From Sulfurovum sp. (GTDB taxonomy: Bacteria; Campylobacterota; Campylobacteria; Campylobacterales; Sulfurovaceae): 7,728 bases of DNA. The translations under genes and the position numbers were made by a program. The notes under the pieces were generated by a model. It saw only the letters and a list, made by a program, of their open reading frames with translations. It was not told the origin of the DNA and searched no databases. Positions 1-6,773 of this stretch are shown piece by piece (within the stretch, counting starts at the first letter, position 1; each line of letters starts with the position of its first letter). The DNA lies in contig DYTG01000085.1 in the NCBI GenBank assembly GCA_020726085.1, forward strand, positions 1-7,728, given 5' to 3'.

Positions 1-290
1 GGTGGGTCGATATAAATCACATCTATTTTATTTTCATGAGTGTAGTTTAGAACAGAAAGAGCATGATAATTATCTCCCTCTATCAAAATATTATCATCGC
101 TATCATCGGTTTTGATATGTTTTTCTTTGACTTCTTTGAGTATAGGCAAGTTATCTTGACAATCAACCACCACTTGTTCGGGTTCTCGCTCTTTGTCCCA
201 CACCAAACCGTACTTTTTATCTTCGAGTTCTTGTGCGAGTTCTTTGACAAGCTTTAAAAGCTCCTCTTTTGTGTAGTCGTGGTAGTTCAT
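1..290 (-). CDS. mod: Type III restriction-modification DNA methyltransferase (Mod), 5' part only
   Basis: This is the first 96 codons of a site-specific adenine methyltransferase, cut by the left edge of the window. In type III systems Mod recognises the target sequence and transfers a methyl group from S-adenosylmethionine to adenine N6; it also forms a complex with the Res translocase/nuclease. Residues 7-26 form a charged, helical stretch. Residues 27-40 (KYGLVWDKEREPEQ) and 68-82 (NILIEGDNYHALSVL) match the conserved N-terminal region of type III Mod proteins. The frame ends in IDVIYIDPP, where residues 95-97 begin the catalytic DPPY motif. Having DPPY this early, before the AdoMet-binding FxGxG motif, is the beta-class order. 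The ATG at 290-288 has an AAAGG Shine-Dalgarno 7 nt upstream that overlaps the helicase stop codon. Family assignment is secure. Whether the gene is intact and followed by res cannot be seen here. Confidence 0.93.
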   Translation of the reverse strand, partial: MNYHDYTKEELLKLVKELAQELEDKKYGLVWDKEREPEQVVVDCQDNLPILKEVKEKHIKTDDSDDNILIEGDNYHALSVLNYTHENKIDVIYIDP

Positions 291-297
291 CGCATAG

Positions 298-302
298 CCT
301 TT
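298..302 (-). promoter_or_regulatory. Ribosome binding site of mod, overlapping the helicase stop codon
   Basis: AAAGG on the minus strand lies 7 nt before the mod ATG, and its adenines are part of the TAA stop of the SNF2 gene. A ribosome terminating on the helicase would therefore sit on the mod initiation site, which argues for coupled translation of the two genes. An upstream ATG (295-293, reading ATG CGA TGA) lies too close to this site to be a useful start. Confidence 0.7.
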
Positions 303-3300
303 AATGAGTCAATAGTTCAAAAAGATCATTAGCCGTAATCTTCTCGTCGCTTCCTTCGCCGTAGAGATTGTCTTGAAGCTGTTTTTTGTTCTCTTGGAGT
401 TGCAAAATCTTCTCTTCGATGGAGTTTTGGACGATGAGTTTATAGACAAAAACCGCTTTGGTTTGTCCTATTCGATAGGCTCTATCGGTGGCTTGATTTT
501 CGGCTGCGGGATTCCACCATGGGTCGTAGTGAATGACGGTATCGGCTTCGACAAGGTTAAGTCCTACTCCTCCTGCTTTGAGCGAAATCAAGAAAATATC
601 GCTTTTGCCCGCTCGAAAGGTATTGATGACTTTTTCTCTATCTTTGGTAGAGCCTACGAGTTTGGAGTAGGAGATGGAGCGATTTTGAAGCTCTTTTTCG
701 ATGATATTGAGCATCGATGTAAATTGCGAAAAGACCAATATTTTGCGTCCCTCTTCCAAAAGCTCCTCCACAAGCTCCAAAAAGAGTTCAAGTTTGGCTG
801 ATTGTGTCTGCTCTATTTCCATTTTAAGTTTGAGCAACGAGGGGTCGCAACAGACTTGACGAAGCTTTAGCAAGGCATCAAGGATAGTAATATGGCTCTT
901 CTCAATCCCTTGCTTGACAATCAAATCACGCACTTGTTTCTCCATGGTGAGGCGAATCGATTCGTAGAGTTTTTGTTGCTCAATCCCAAATTCAACGTAT
1001 TTGATAATCTCGGTTTTATCGGGAAGCTCATCGATAACGCTATCTTTGGTACGTCGTAGCATGAAGGGTTTGATTTTGCTATTGAGTAGCTGTTGCCTGG
1101 CACTGTTGCCCTCTTTTTCGATAGGGGTTTGATAGAAGCGTTTGAAGAGCGTCAAAGTGTTTAAAAACCCTGGCATCAAAAAGCTAAAGATAGACCAAAG
1201 CTCCCCTAGATGGTTTTCGATAGGTGTACCGCTTAGAGCAAGGCGGTATTGGCTATTAAAAGCTTTAATTGATTTTGCCATTTTAGTACGAGGGTTTTTA
1301 ATCTTTTGGGCTTCATCGAGGATAATGTACAAAAACTCCACACCGCCAAAGACCTCTTCATCTTTGGCGGCTAGTTGATAGGTAGTGAGAACAATATCGT
1401 AGCGGTTAATCTCGCCCAAAAGCTCAAAACGATTGGAACCGTAGAGATCCAAAAGGGTAAGTTGTGGGGTAAATTTAGTCGCTTCACTTCGCCAATTGCC
1501 AACAAGTGAGGTAGGCATAACAATCAAAGAGGGTTTGGTAAGCTTTCCCTCTTCTTTGAGGCGTTGGAGGTGTGCCAAAACTTGAAGCGTCTTTCCTAGC
1601 CCCATGTCATCGGCAAGAATACCGCTAAATTGATACTCATAGAGAAAATTGAGCCAATTGATTCCTCGGTGCTGATAGTCTCTTAGCGTGGCGTTGAGAT
1701 TTTGAGGGAGATTGACTTCTGAAATTCCATCAAAGGCTTTAAGTTTTTGAGAGAGTTCCAAAATATCCCGTTTGCCTACCCACTCTACTGCGGCGGTATC
1801 AAAATTATCAATAAGATGGGCTTTGGAACTATTGAGGCTAATGGTGCGCTGATCCTCTTCTTTGATGCTATCGAGCAGGTTGTTGATGGTTTTGAGGATA
1901 GGGAGTATCTCTTGGGTGCTGAGTTTTGCAAAGTGATTGGGGCGTAGTTGAATATTTAAAAACTCAGGCAAATCATTCAAATGTTCAAGAGTATTTAAAA
2001 GTTTGACGATGATTGGCACCATGGGTATCTTTTGACCCTCTATCTCTATATCAAACGAAAGGTCAAACCACCCCTTGTTTTTTTGTTCATTGACATAGGC
2101 AAAGACGCTATCGGCTTGGGCAAACGTGAGATTAAACTCTCCATCAAAACTTACCGCCCATCCCTCTTTTTGCAAACGCTCCACCTCAAATTCCAAAAAG
2201 ATTCGCCACTTATCAAGCCAAATAATAGAGTCCTCTTTGAGCATAAAAAGGAGTGTTTCATCAATGTTGGCCGCTGCAAATCCCATCCTAAGAATCTCTT
2301 GGATAAAGCTCTCTTCTCGTTCAAAATCTCGGATGATATTGAGTGCATAGCCCCTTTTGAGTATCTTTTTACTAGCATTGAGGGGCATATAGGCAACGGC
2401 ATTGTCTCCATAGATGAAGCTAAGCTCAAGCGTATGTTCGAGCTTGTCATTGTACAAAATAGTAGCGATGTGGAGTTTGGCTTTGGGCTTAATTTCAAGT
2501 GTCTCAATCTCATAGTACTCAGGCGGTTCGATATCAAGGTGGGGCAACTTCTCATCAATCGTCGCTACTACTTCATCCAAAAAATATTTGGGAATACGAG
2601 GAGAGGAGAGAAGCGTTTGCAAAAAGTTTGCATTGTACTCCCTTGATAGGGCGTAGAGTTGATTGTTTTTGATCAAATAGGTAGGTGAGGTGTAGATTAA
2701 AAACTCATTGGATTTGATATTGGAGAGAAGTTCAATATGCTCCTCATTCATCTCATGCCAACTCCATTGCAAACGGTGCGTCTCTTTGGCAAAGCTTAAG
2801 GGTGTATCTTCATTTTCCAAATAGCATCGACGGGTTGCTACGATGGATTCCAAAAGCTTTTTGCCCAAATGTCCTTTGAACTTAAAAGTATCTTGATGTC
2901 TGGGGGCTAGGGCGTTCATGATTTTGAGAATATCCATATCTTCAGGCGTTAAAAAGCTGTAATCAAAACCGTTATAGGACAAAGAGCGAATATCGACGCT
3001 TGTTCCTTTGCCCAAAGAGCCATTTTTGATGACACGGGTTTTGAAACACTTAATATCGTCGCTGTTGGGATTGTTGTTTTTGATAAGCTTGTAGGCCAAA
3101 AAGGTATCGTTTTGCTCGTTTTGCTCGTTTTTGTGATGGGTTTGCAAGAGCAACGAGAGCCAATCGGTCACTTTTTGAGTCGGGTCGTTTTTGATTTCAA
3201 TCAACGAGGCGACTTTAGTGTCTTCGGGTTTGTTTTTGTCGTGAATGTGTTGCAAAACAACGGCTACAATATGTTCGCAATTGAGTCCCGCATCGCAACT

Positions 3301-3534
3301 ACACCCCCCCTCTATCACGATACCGCTATCTTGTATATAGATATTTACCTCTTGCTCATAAGGAGTATCATCATTATCTTCAACAACCGACAATATTTTA
3401 ATCTCTTTGCGAGAGATAGCCAATGAGTCGTATTCAATAACACGATTTTGTTCAAAATAGCTTTCTCCCAACGCATAGGCTTCTAGTGAAAATGAGCTTT
3501 TAATATCGTCTGATTTAAATTGAAAAAACCTCAT
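301..3534 (-). CDS. SWIM zinc-finger SNF2/HepA-family DNA-dependent ATPase (helicase-like)
   Basis: A 1077-residue superfamily 2 ATPase that should translocate on or remodel duplex DNA or protein-DNA complexes in the cytoplasm. An N-terminal SWIM zinc finger has ligands C78, C80, C86 and H88 (CxCx5CxH). Residues about 120-600 are divergent, with no motif I recognise. The C-terminal motor carries Walker A DDMGLGKT (642-649), motif Ia around MPTSLVGNW (673-681), Walker B DEAQ (740-743), motif III SGTPIEN (768-774), motif IV LVFSQF (933-938), motif V SLKAGGVGLN (984-993) and the arginine-finger motif VI QATDRAYRIGQ (1014-1024). All motor motifs are intact, so an active enzyme is expected. The start is fixed by the ATGA overlap with the aroC stop. 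The end lies 10 nt before mod. The exact role is unknown: such proteins occur as general chromatin/transcription-type remodelers and also in phage-defence loci. The SWIM finger argues against plain RapA. Confidence 0.95.
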   Translation of the reverse strand: MRFFQFKSDDIKSSFSLEAYALGESYFEQNRVIEYDSLAISRKEIKILSVVEDNDDTPYEQEVNIYIQDSGIVIEGGCSCDAGLNCEHIVAVVLQHIHDKNKPEDTKVASLIEIKNDPTQKVTDWLSLLLQTHHKNEQNEQNDTFLAYKLIKNNNPNSDDIKCFKTRVIKNGSLGKGTSVDIRSLSYNGFDYSFLTPEDMDILKIMNALAPRHQDTFKFKGHLGKKLLESIVATRRCYLENEDTPLSFAKETHRLQWSWHEMNEEHIELLSNIKSNEFLIYTSPTYLIKNNQLYALSREYNANFLQTLLSSPRIPKYFLDEVVATIDEKLPHLDIEPPEYYEIETLEIKPKAKLHIATILYNDKLEHTLELSFIYGDNAVAYMPLNASKKILKRGYALNIIRDFEREESFIQEILRMGFAAANIDETLLFMLKEDSIIWLDKWRIFLEFEVERLQKEGWAVSFDGEFNLTFAQADSVFAYVNEQKNKGWFDLSFDIEIEGQKIPMVPIIVKLLNTLEHLNDLPEFLNIQLRPNHFAKLSTQEILPILKTINNLLDSIKEEDQRTISLNSSKAHLIDNFDTAAVEWVGKRDILELSQKLKAFDGISEVNLPQNLNATLRDYQHRGINWLNFLYEYQFSGILADDMGLGKTLQVLAHLQRLKEEGKLTKPSLIVMPTSLVGNWRSEATKFTPQLTLLDLYGSNRFELLGEINRYDIVLTTYQLAAKDEEVFGGVEFLYIILDEAQKIKNPRTKMAKSIKAFNSQYRLALSGTPIENHLGELWSIFSFLMPGFLNTLTLFKRFYQTPIEKEGNSARQQLLNSKIKPFMLRRTKDSVIDELPDKTEIIKYVEFGIEQQKLYESIRLTMEKQVRDLIVKQGIEKSHITILDALLKLRQVCCDPSLLKLKMEIEQTQSAKLELFLELVEELLEEGRKILVFSQFTSMLNIIEKELQNRSISYSKLVGSTKDREKVINTFRAGKSDIFLISLKAGGVGLNLVEADTVIHYDPWWNPAAENQATDRAYRIGQTKAVFVYKLIVQNSIEEKILQLQENKKQLQDNLYGEGSDEKITANDLFELLTH
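3108..3131 (-). repeat. 9-bp tandem repeat (about 2.7 copies) coding for Asn-Glu-Gln
   Basis: The plus-strand unit CGTTTTGCT is repeated in tandem, giving NEQNEQN at residues 136-142 of the helicase. The unit is a multiple of three, so copy-number change would lengthen or shorten a hydrophilic linker after the SWIM region without breaking the frame. Confidence 0.6.
3304..3310 (-). repeat. G7 homopolymer in the helicase coding strand
   Basis: Seven consecutive G on the coding strand cover the Glu75-Gly76-Gly77 codons directly before the first SWIM cysteine. Gaining or losing one G would shift the frame near residue 77 and remove the whole motor. Seven is at the lower edge of tract lengths that are phase variable in Campylobacterota, so hypervariability is possible but unproven. 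Confidence 0.5.
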
Positions 3535-4604
3535 GCGTAAATCGACTCAATATGGGATATTTTTTTACCTAAATTGAGCAACAACATATCGGCTAGTACC
3601 AGTGCCATCATCGCTTCGCATACCACACTGCCCCTAATGGCTACGCAAGGGTCATGGCGACCTTTTAGCTCACAAAGAGTCTCTTTATTATCTTTGGTAA
3701 TGGTTTGTTGAGGTTGAAAAATAGAGGGTGTTGGCTTAAAATAGGTTTTGACAACAATATCATCGCCGTTACTAATACCCCCCAAAATACCCCCTGCGTG
3801 ATTGGTAGCAAATCCATGGGGTGTAATAGCATCATTGTTTTGACTTCCCTTAAGCGAGGCTGCCGCTACCCCATCGCCAATCTCTACGGCTTTGGCTGCA
3901 TTAATCCCCATCATCGCACTAGCCAAAAGAGCATCAAGTTTGTAGTACAGTGGCTCACCCAATCCTATAGGTACATTTTTGGCCCTTGTGACCACTACGC
4001 CCCCTACCGAATCGTGTCTATTTTTGGCTTTGAGTACCGCCTCTTCTTGAGCCTTTTCTTGGTTTTTGTCTAACGCATACAAAATAGAGCTTTTGGCGTA
4101 CTCAAAATCGTAGTGGGTAGCTTCAATACCATCAATAGCACTCACACCACTCTCTACGACGATATTGGCTTTGGCTAAAATCAGTTTGGCAATAGCTCCA
4201 GCGGCGACTCGTGCGGCGGTCTCTCTAGCAGAACTTCGTCCACCGCCTCGATAATCACGCACTCCGTATTTGTGAAAATAGGTAAAATCGGCATGAGCAG
4301 GGCGAAAGAGATCTTTGATACTATCATAATCTTTGCTTTTTTGGTCGCTGTTGTAGATGACCATAGCAATAGGAGTCCCCGTACTTAATCCCTCAAAAAT
4401 ACCCGATAAAATCTCTACTCTATCTTCTTCTTTGCGTGCCGTTTCAAGTGCGGATTTACCTGGTTTTCGTCTATCCAAATCACCTTGGATAAACGCTTCA
4501 TCAATCGCTAATCCCGCAGGAACGCCATCAAGAACACACCCAATAGCCTTGCCGTGTGACTCCCCAAAGGTTGTCATTGTTAATTTTTTGCCAAAAGTAT
4601 TCAT
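3531..4604 (-). CDS. aroC: Chorismate synthase
   Basis: The enzyme catalyses the last shikimate-pathway step, the anti-1,4 elimination of phosphate from 5-enolpyruvylshikimate-3-phosphate to give chorismate. It needs reduced FMN that is not consumed, and works in the cytoplasm as a tetramer. The 357-residue protein has the family's usual length and its signatures: GESHG at 14-18, RPAHADFTY at 101-109, the glycine/serine-rich RGGGRSSARET at 119-129, and GRHDPCVAIR at 315-324 near the C-terminus. Ala103 replaces the glycine of the common RPGHAD form, a mild variation. ATG at 4604 has AGGA 7 nt upstream. The gene follows rnc by 45 nt and its TGA overlaps the helicase ATG by 4 nt. Position after rnhA-rnc matches the Campylobacter arrangement as I recall it. 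Identification is secure. Confidence 0.98.
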   Translation of the reverse strand: MNTFGKKLTMTTFGESHGKAIGCVLDGVPAGLAIDEAFIQGDLDRRKPGKSALETARKEEDRVEILSGIFEGLSTGTPIAMVIYNSDQKSKDYDSIKDLFRPAHADFTYFHKYGVRDYRGGGRSSARETAARVAAGAIAKLILAKANIVVESGVSAIDGIEATHYDFEYAKSSILYALDKNQEKAQEEAVLKAKNRHDSVGGVVVTRAKNVPIGLGEPLYYKLDALLASAMMGINAAKAVEIGDGVAAASLKGSQNNDAITPHGFATNHAGGILGGISNGDDIVVKTYFKPTPSIFQPQQTITKDNKETLCELKGRHDPCVAIRGSVVCEAMMALVLADMLLLNLGKKISHIESIYA

Positions 4605-4617
4605 TTCAATATCCTAT

Positions 4618-4650
4618 TCATTGCTCTATTGATTGATTTTCATTCATCAT
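4618..4650 (-). other. Possible 10-codon leader ORF between rnc and aroC
   Basis: The rnc stop overlaps an ATG (TAATG). From there a frame encoding MMNENQSIEQ runs to a TGA 13 nt before the aroC ATG. It could keep ribosomes moving from rnc to aroC across the only sizeable gap in the operon. No conservation evidence is available, and a chance ORF of this length is common. Confidence 0.25.
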
Positions 4651-5321
4651 TACTCTCTTAACCACTCTAGTGCTTTTTTGGCGGCTTTTTGTTGTGCCTC
4701 TTTTTTGCTATTGCCTTTGGCAGAAGAGATGACTTTGCCATTCAAATAGATAGCAATTTCAAACTCTTTTTTGTGGTCAGGTCCTGTGGCACGAATAAGT
4801 TGATAATCGGGTGTTACGCCGTGGGTTGATTGGGTGAGTTCTTGAAGGGCTGTTTTGTAATCTTTGGAGAGCGATTCAAGGTCAATGATGGGGTGTACTT
4901 CGTTGAGTAGCTTTATGGATATATTACGTGCCACTTCGAGTCCCGCTTCGAGATAAATCGCCCCAATAACCGCTTCAAAAGCGTTGGAGAGCAAGGAGGG
5001 TTTGGTGCGTCCACCGTTGTTCTCTTCGGCTATTGAGAGGTAGATGTATTGCCCCATATCAAGCTCTTTGGCAAGGAGGGTAAAGCCGCTCTCATTGACA
5101 AGTGATGCCCGTATTTTGGACAAAATCCCCTCATCGGAATCGGGAAATTTGGCAAACAAAAACTCCCCCACGATCAAATCAAGCACCGCATCACCCAAAA
5201 ACTCCAATCGTTCGTTATTGTAGGGTTTTTTGTAGCTTTTGTGGGTTAAAGCTTCTATAAACAACTCTTTGTTTTTGAAAAAATAGTTTAACTTTGCTTC
5301 CAATGCCTGATAGTTATTCAT
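4650..5321 (-). CDS. rnc: Ribonuclease III
   Basis: This double-strand-specific endoribonuclease matures rRNA precursors and cuts structured or antisense-paired RNAs, acting as a Mg-dependent dimer. From the ATG at 5321 the protein has 223 residues, close to the usual family length. Its nuclease domain carries NERLEFLGD at 36-44, with metal ligands and catalytic residues E37, E40, D44, E64 and E116. N113 stands where E. coli has D114, a common variant. A double-stranded RNA-binding domain occupies about 152-222 and ends in the lysine/alanine-rich helix GNSKKEAQQKAAKKALEW. The open frame continues 34 codons upstream to another ATG at 5423, but that extension lies inside rnhA in a different frame and resembles no RNase III. 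AGGA sits 6 nt before the 5321 ATG. The start overlaps the rnhA stop by 8 nt, implying coupling. Confidence 0.97.
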   Translation of the reverse strand: MNNYQALEAKLNYFFKNKELFIEALTHKSYKKPYNNERLEFLGDAVLDLIVGEFLFAKFPDSDEGILSKIRASLVNESGFTLLAKELDMGQYIYLSIAEENNGGRTKPSLLSNAFEAVIGAIYLEAGLEVARNISIKLLNEVHPIIDLESLSKDYKTALQELTQSTHGVTPDYQLIRATGPDHKKEFEIAIYLNGKVISSAKGNSKKEAQQKAAKKALEWLRE

Positions 5322-5769
5322 CTCTATTCCTAGTGTTGTGTTGCTTTGTGGCTTCTTCTCTAGCCATGGTATCGCACTCCTCGTTTTGGGGGTGACCGTT
5401 GTGGGCTTTGACCCAAGTAGCATGAATGGTGTGAGGAGAGACTATGCGTAGATACTCTTTCCAAAGCTCTACATTTTTTTTGCCTTTAAAATCATTTTTG
5501 ACCCAGCCTTTGAGCCATATATTGATACTTTGAGCTACGTAGTTGCTATCGGTGACTACTTCGACTTTGCACGGCTCTTTGAGGAGTTTGAGTCCCTCAA
5601 TGACGGCTTGTATCTCCATTTTGTTATTGGTAGTGTAGGGATTTCCTCCACTGTAGCGTTTTTGGTTGCCTTTGTAATCCAAAATACCAGCATAACCACC
5701 CGCCCCAGGATTGCCTAGACACGATCCGTCACAATAGAGAGTCACCTGTTTGTTATTGTTTTTTTGCAA
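5314..5769 (-). CDS. rnhA: Ribonuclease HI
   Basis: RNase HI cuts the RNA strand of RNA-DNA hybrids, removing R-loops and primer RNA in the cytoplasm. The 151-residue protein has the complete type 1 active site: D14 in YCDGSCLGNPG, E52 in NNKMEI, D74 in TDSNY and D133 in NEECDTMAR. The flexible-loop histidine H123 lies in KAHNGHPQNE, and the basic WLKGWVKNDFKGKKN stretch (85-99) resembles the substrate-binding handle. The start codon is TTG. It is preferred because GAGG lies 6 nt before it and because the GTG at codon 9 would remove part of the first beta strand. The 5' end overlaps the TPR gene by 17 nt and the 3' end overlaps rnc by 8 nt. An A7 run lies at codons 2-4. Confidence 0.96.
   Translation of the reverse strand: MQKNNNKQVTLYCDGSCLGNPGAGGYAGILDYKGNQKRYSGGNPYTTNNKMEIQAVIEGLKLLKEPCKVEVVTDSNYVAQSINIWLKGWVKNDFKGKKNVELWKEYLRIVSPHTIHATWVKAHNGHPQNEECDTMAREEATKQHNTRNRDE
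5328..5331 (-). promoter_or_regulatory. Ribosome binding site deciding the rnc start
   Basis: AGGA lies 6 nt before the ATG at 5321-5319. Together with the family's usual N-terminus this places the start here instead of at the upstream in-frame ATG at 5423, which is inside rnhA. Confidence 0.75.
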
Positions 5770-6772
5770 TATTTGCCTCGATTTTCATACTGTTTATACT
5801 CATACAATTTGGGCATCGATTAAAAGAGATAGGAAAAGAGTGCTGACACTTTTTGCATCGATACTCAAAAAAGAGATCACCGCTACCATTTCCACTACGC
5901 TTTGCACTTGCCAAAATATCGACAAAAAAGATGTCGCATGTATAAGATACCTCATTGATGTAGCCCTTGAGATAATAGATTGTTTGTAAGCAACCATTGG
6001 TATATATTATATCCAAATCCAGTTTTGATTTTGGCAACATCCAAAGAATATCAATAATCTCCACAATCTTTTGACTCTCTACTAACCCCCATGCTATGGC
6101 GTAATCGTGCTTAAAAACATAATCCATCATCTTGCGATAAAGCAGGGGATAGAGGGCGTTGAGCGATTGGAGTTGGGCAATCTTTTGTTTGGGAGTATAG
6201 GATGGATGGGTCAAAAGAGTCTCAAACTCCAAATAGGCTCTTAGTGAGGTTGTGTCTTCGCCTAGCATCTCGAGGGGTTCTAACACCTCTTTGGCATTGT
6301 CATATTGATGAAGCAACTCATAAACAATAGCCAAGGAGTGCAAGGTATCACGACTTCTAGGGTACTCTTTGAGAATTTCCAAAAATATCGCTTTGGATCG
6401 CTCAATAAATCCAGCCCTCAGATAGAGTTCGCCCAAGCTTTGAAGTAGCTCCTTTTTTGATAGCAAAGCATCGGAGTTTTTGATAAGGTAGCGATAGACA
6501 TCGATGGCTTTGTGATACTCTCCACTATTTTCAAAGGCTTTGGCGAGTATTTGCAAAGGCTTAATCATGTTGTTTTGAAAATCAATGACGTGGTTATCCA
6601 AAATACTCCCCATTTCATCAAATTTTTCCAAAAAGGCAAGTAGGGACTCTTTTTTGCGATTTTGGACATAGATACCCCACGCATAGGTTATCAAAGCCGT
6701 CACAAGCATGAGCGTAATGATAATCAAAATGCTAAAAAGCGGGTCTTCGTAGGAGGGGAGCATCTGTTGCAA
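5753..6772 (-). CDS. Membrane-anchored TPR protein with C-terminal zinc ribbon, LapB (YciM)-like
   Basis: A 339-residue protein with one N-terminal transmembrane helix (about 12-34, followed by the positive RKK at 39-41), helical TPR repeats at about 70-170, and a C-terminal rubredoxin-like ribbon with C306, C309, C320 and C323. The CxxC-x10-CxxC spacing and the YRCKKC...RCPNC context are those of E. coli LapB, a cytoplasm-facing scaffold that brings LpxC to FtsH and so limits lipopolysaccharide synthesis. The second repeat (GELYLRAGFIERSKAIF) also resembles LapB's. By position it corresponds to the C. jejuni gene next to rnhA, which I recall as annotated only as a putative periplasmic protein. 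Start is TTG at 6772: AGGA lies 7 nt upstream, while the ATG at 6763 is 16 nt from it. It begins 1 nt after the lipoprotein stop. Architecture is clear; a LapB function is inferred. Confidence 0.85.
   Translation of the reverse strand: MQQMLPSYEDPLFSILIIITLMLVTALITYAWGIYVQNRKKESLLAFLEKFDEMGSILDNHVIDFQNNMIKPLQILAKAFENSGEYHKAIDVYRYLIKNSDALLSKKELLQSLGELYLRAGFIERSKAIFLEILKEYPRSRDTLHSLAIVYELLHQYDNAKEVLEPLEMLGEDTTSLRAYLEFETLLTHPSYTPKQKIAQLQSLNALYPLLYRKMMDYVFKHDYAIAWGLVESQKIVEIIDILWMLPKSKLDLDIIYTNGCLQTIYYLKGYINEVSYTCDIFFVDILASAKRSGNGSGDLFFEYRCKKCQHSFPISFNRCPNCMSINSMKIEANIAKKQ
5776..5779 (-). promoter_or_regulatory. Ribosome binding site supporting the TTG start of rnhA
   Basis: GAGG lies 6 nt before the TTG at 5769-5767. 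No comparable site precedes the GTG at codon 9 (5745-5743). Confidence 0.65.
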
Positions 6773-6773
6773 A

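Noticed and set aside
63..257. Plus-strand 64-codon open frame at the left end
   Set aside because: It is antisense to the clearly recognisable Mod N-terminus on the minus strand and has no family-like sequence.
291..299. Two-codon ORF (ATG CGA TGA) overlapping the mod start as a regulatory minigene
   Set aside because: The only Shine-Dalgarno is 2 nt from that ATG, too close for initiation, while it is ideally placed for the mod ATG.
2032..2646. 204-codon plus-strand frame antisense to the helicase
   Set aside because: The opposite strand encodes a continuous SNF2 protein with family motifs. The antisense product is low-complexity-like and has no recognisable domain or start signal.
301..3534. 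Assigning the helicase as RapA (RNA polymerase recycling factor)
   Set aside because: The SWIM finger at the N-terminus and the C-terminal placement of the motor do not match RapA, which has N-terminal Tudor-like domains before a central motor.
3705..4073. 122-codon plus-strand frame antisense to aroC
   Set aside because: It is a shadow of a highly conserved chorismate synthase gene.
4605..4649. Intrinsic terminator or internal promoter between rnc and aroC
   Set aside because: There is no GC-rich stem followed by a T run on the minus strand and no convincing -10 box. The gap contains only repeated AATGA/ATCA-like AT-rich sequence and the aroC Shine-Dalgarno.
5322..5423. 34-residue N-terminal extension of RNase III from an upstream ATG
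   Set aside because: It lies wholly within rnhA in another frame, has no RNase III resemblance, and a well-placed Shine-Dalgarno marks the ATG at 5321.
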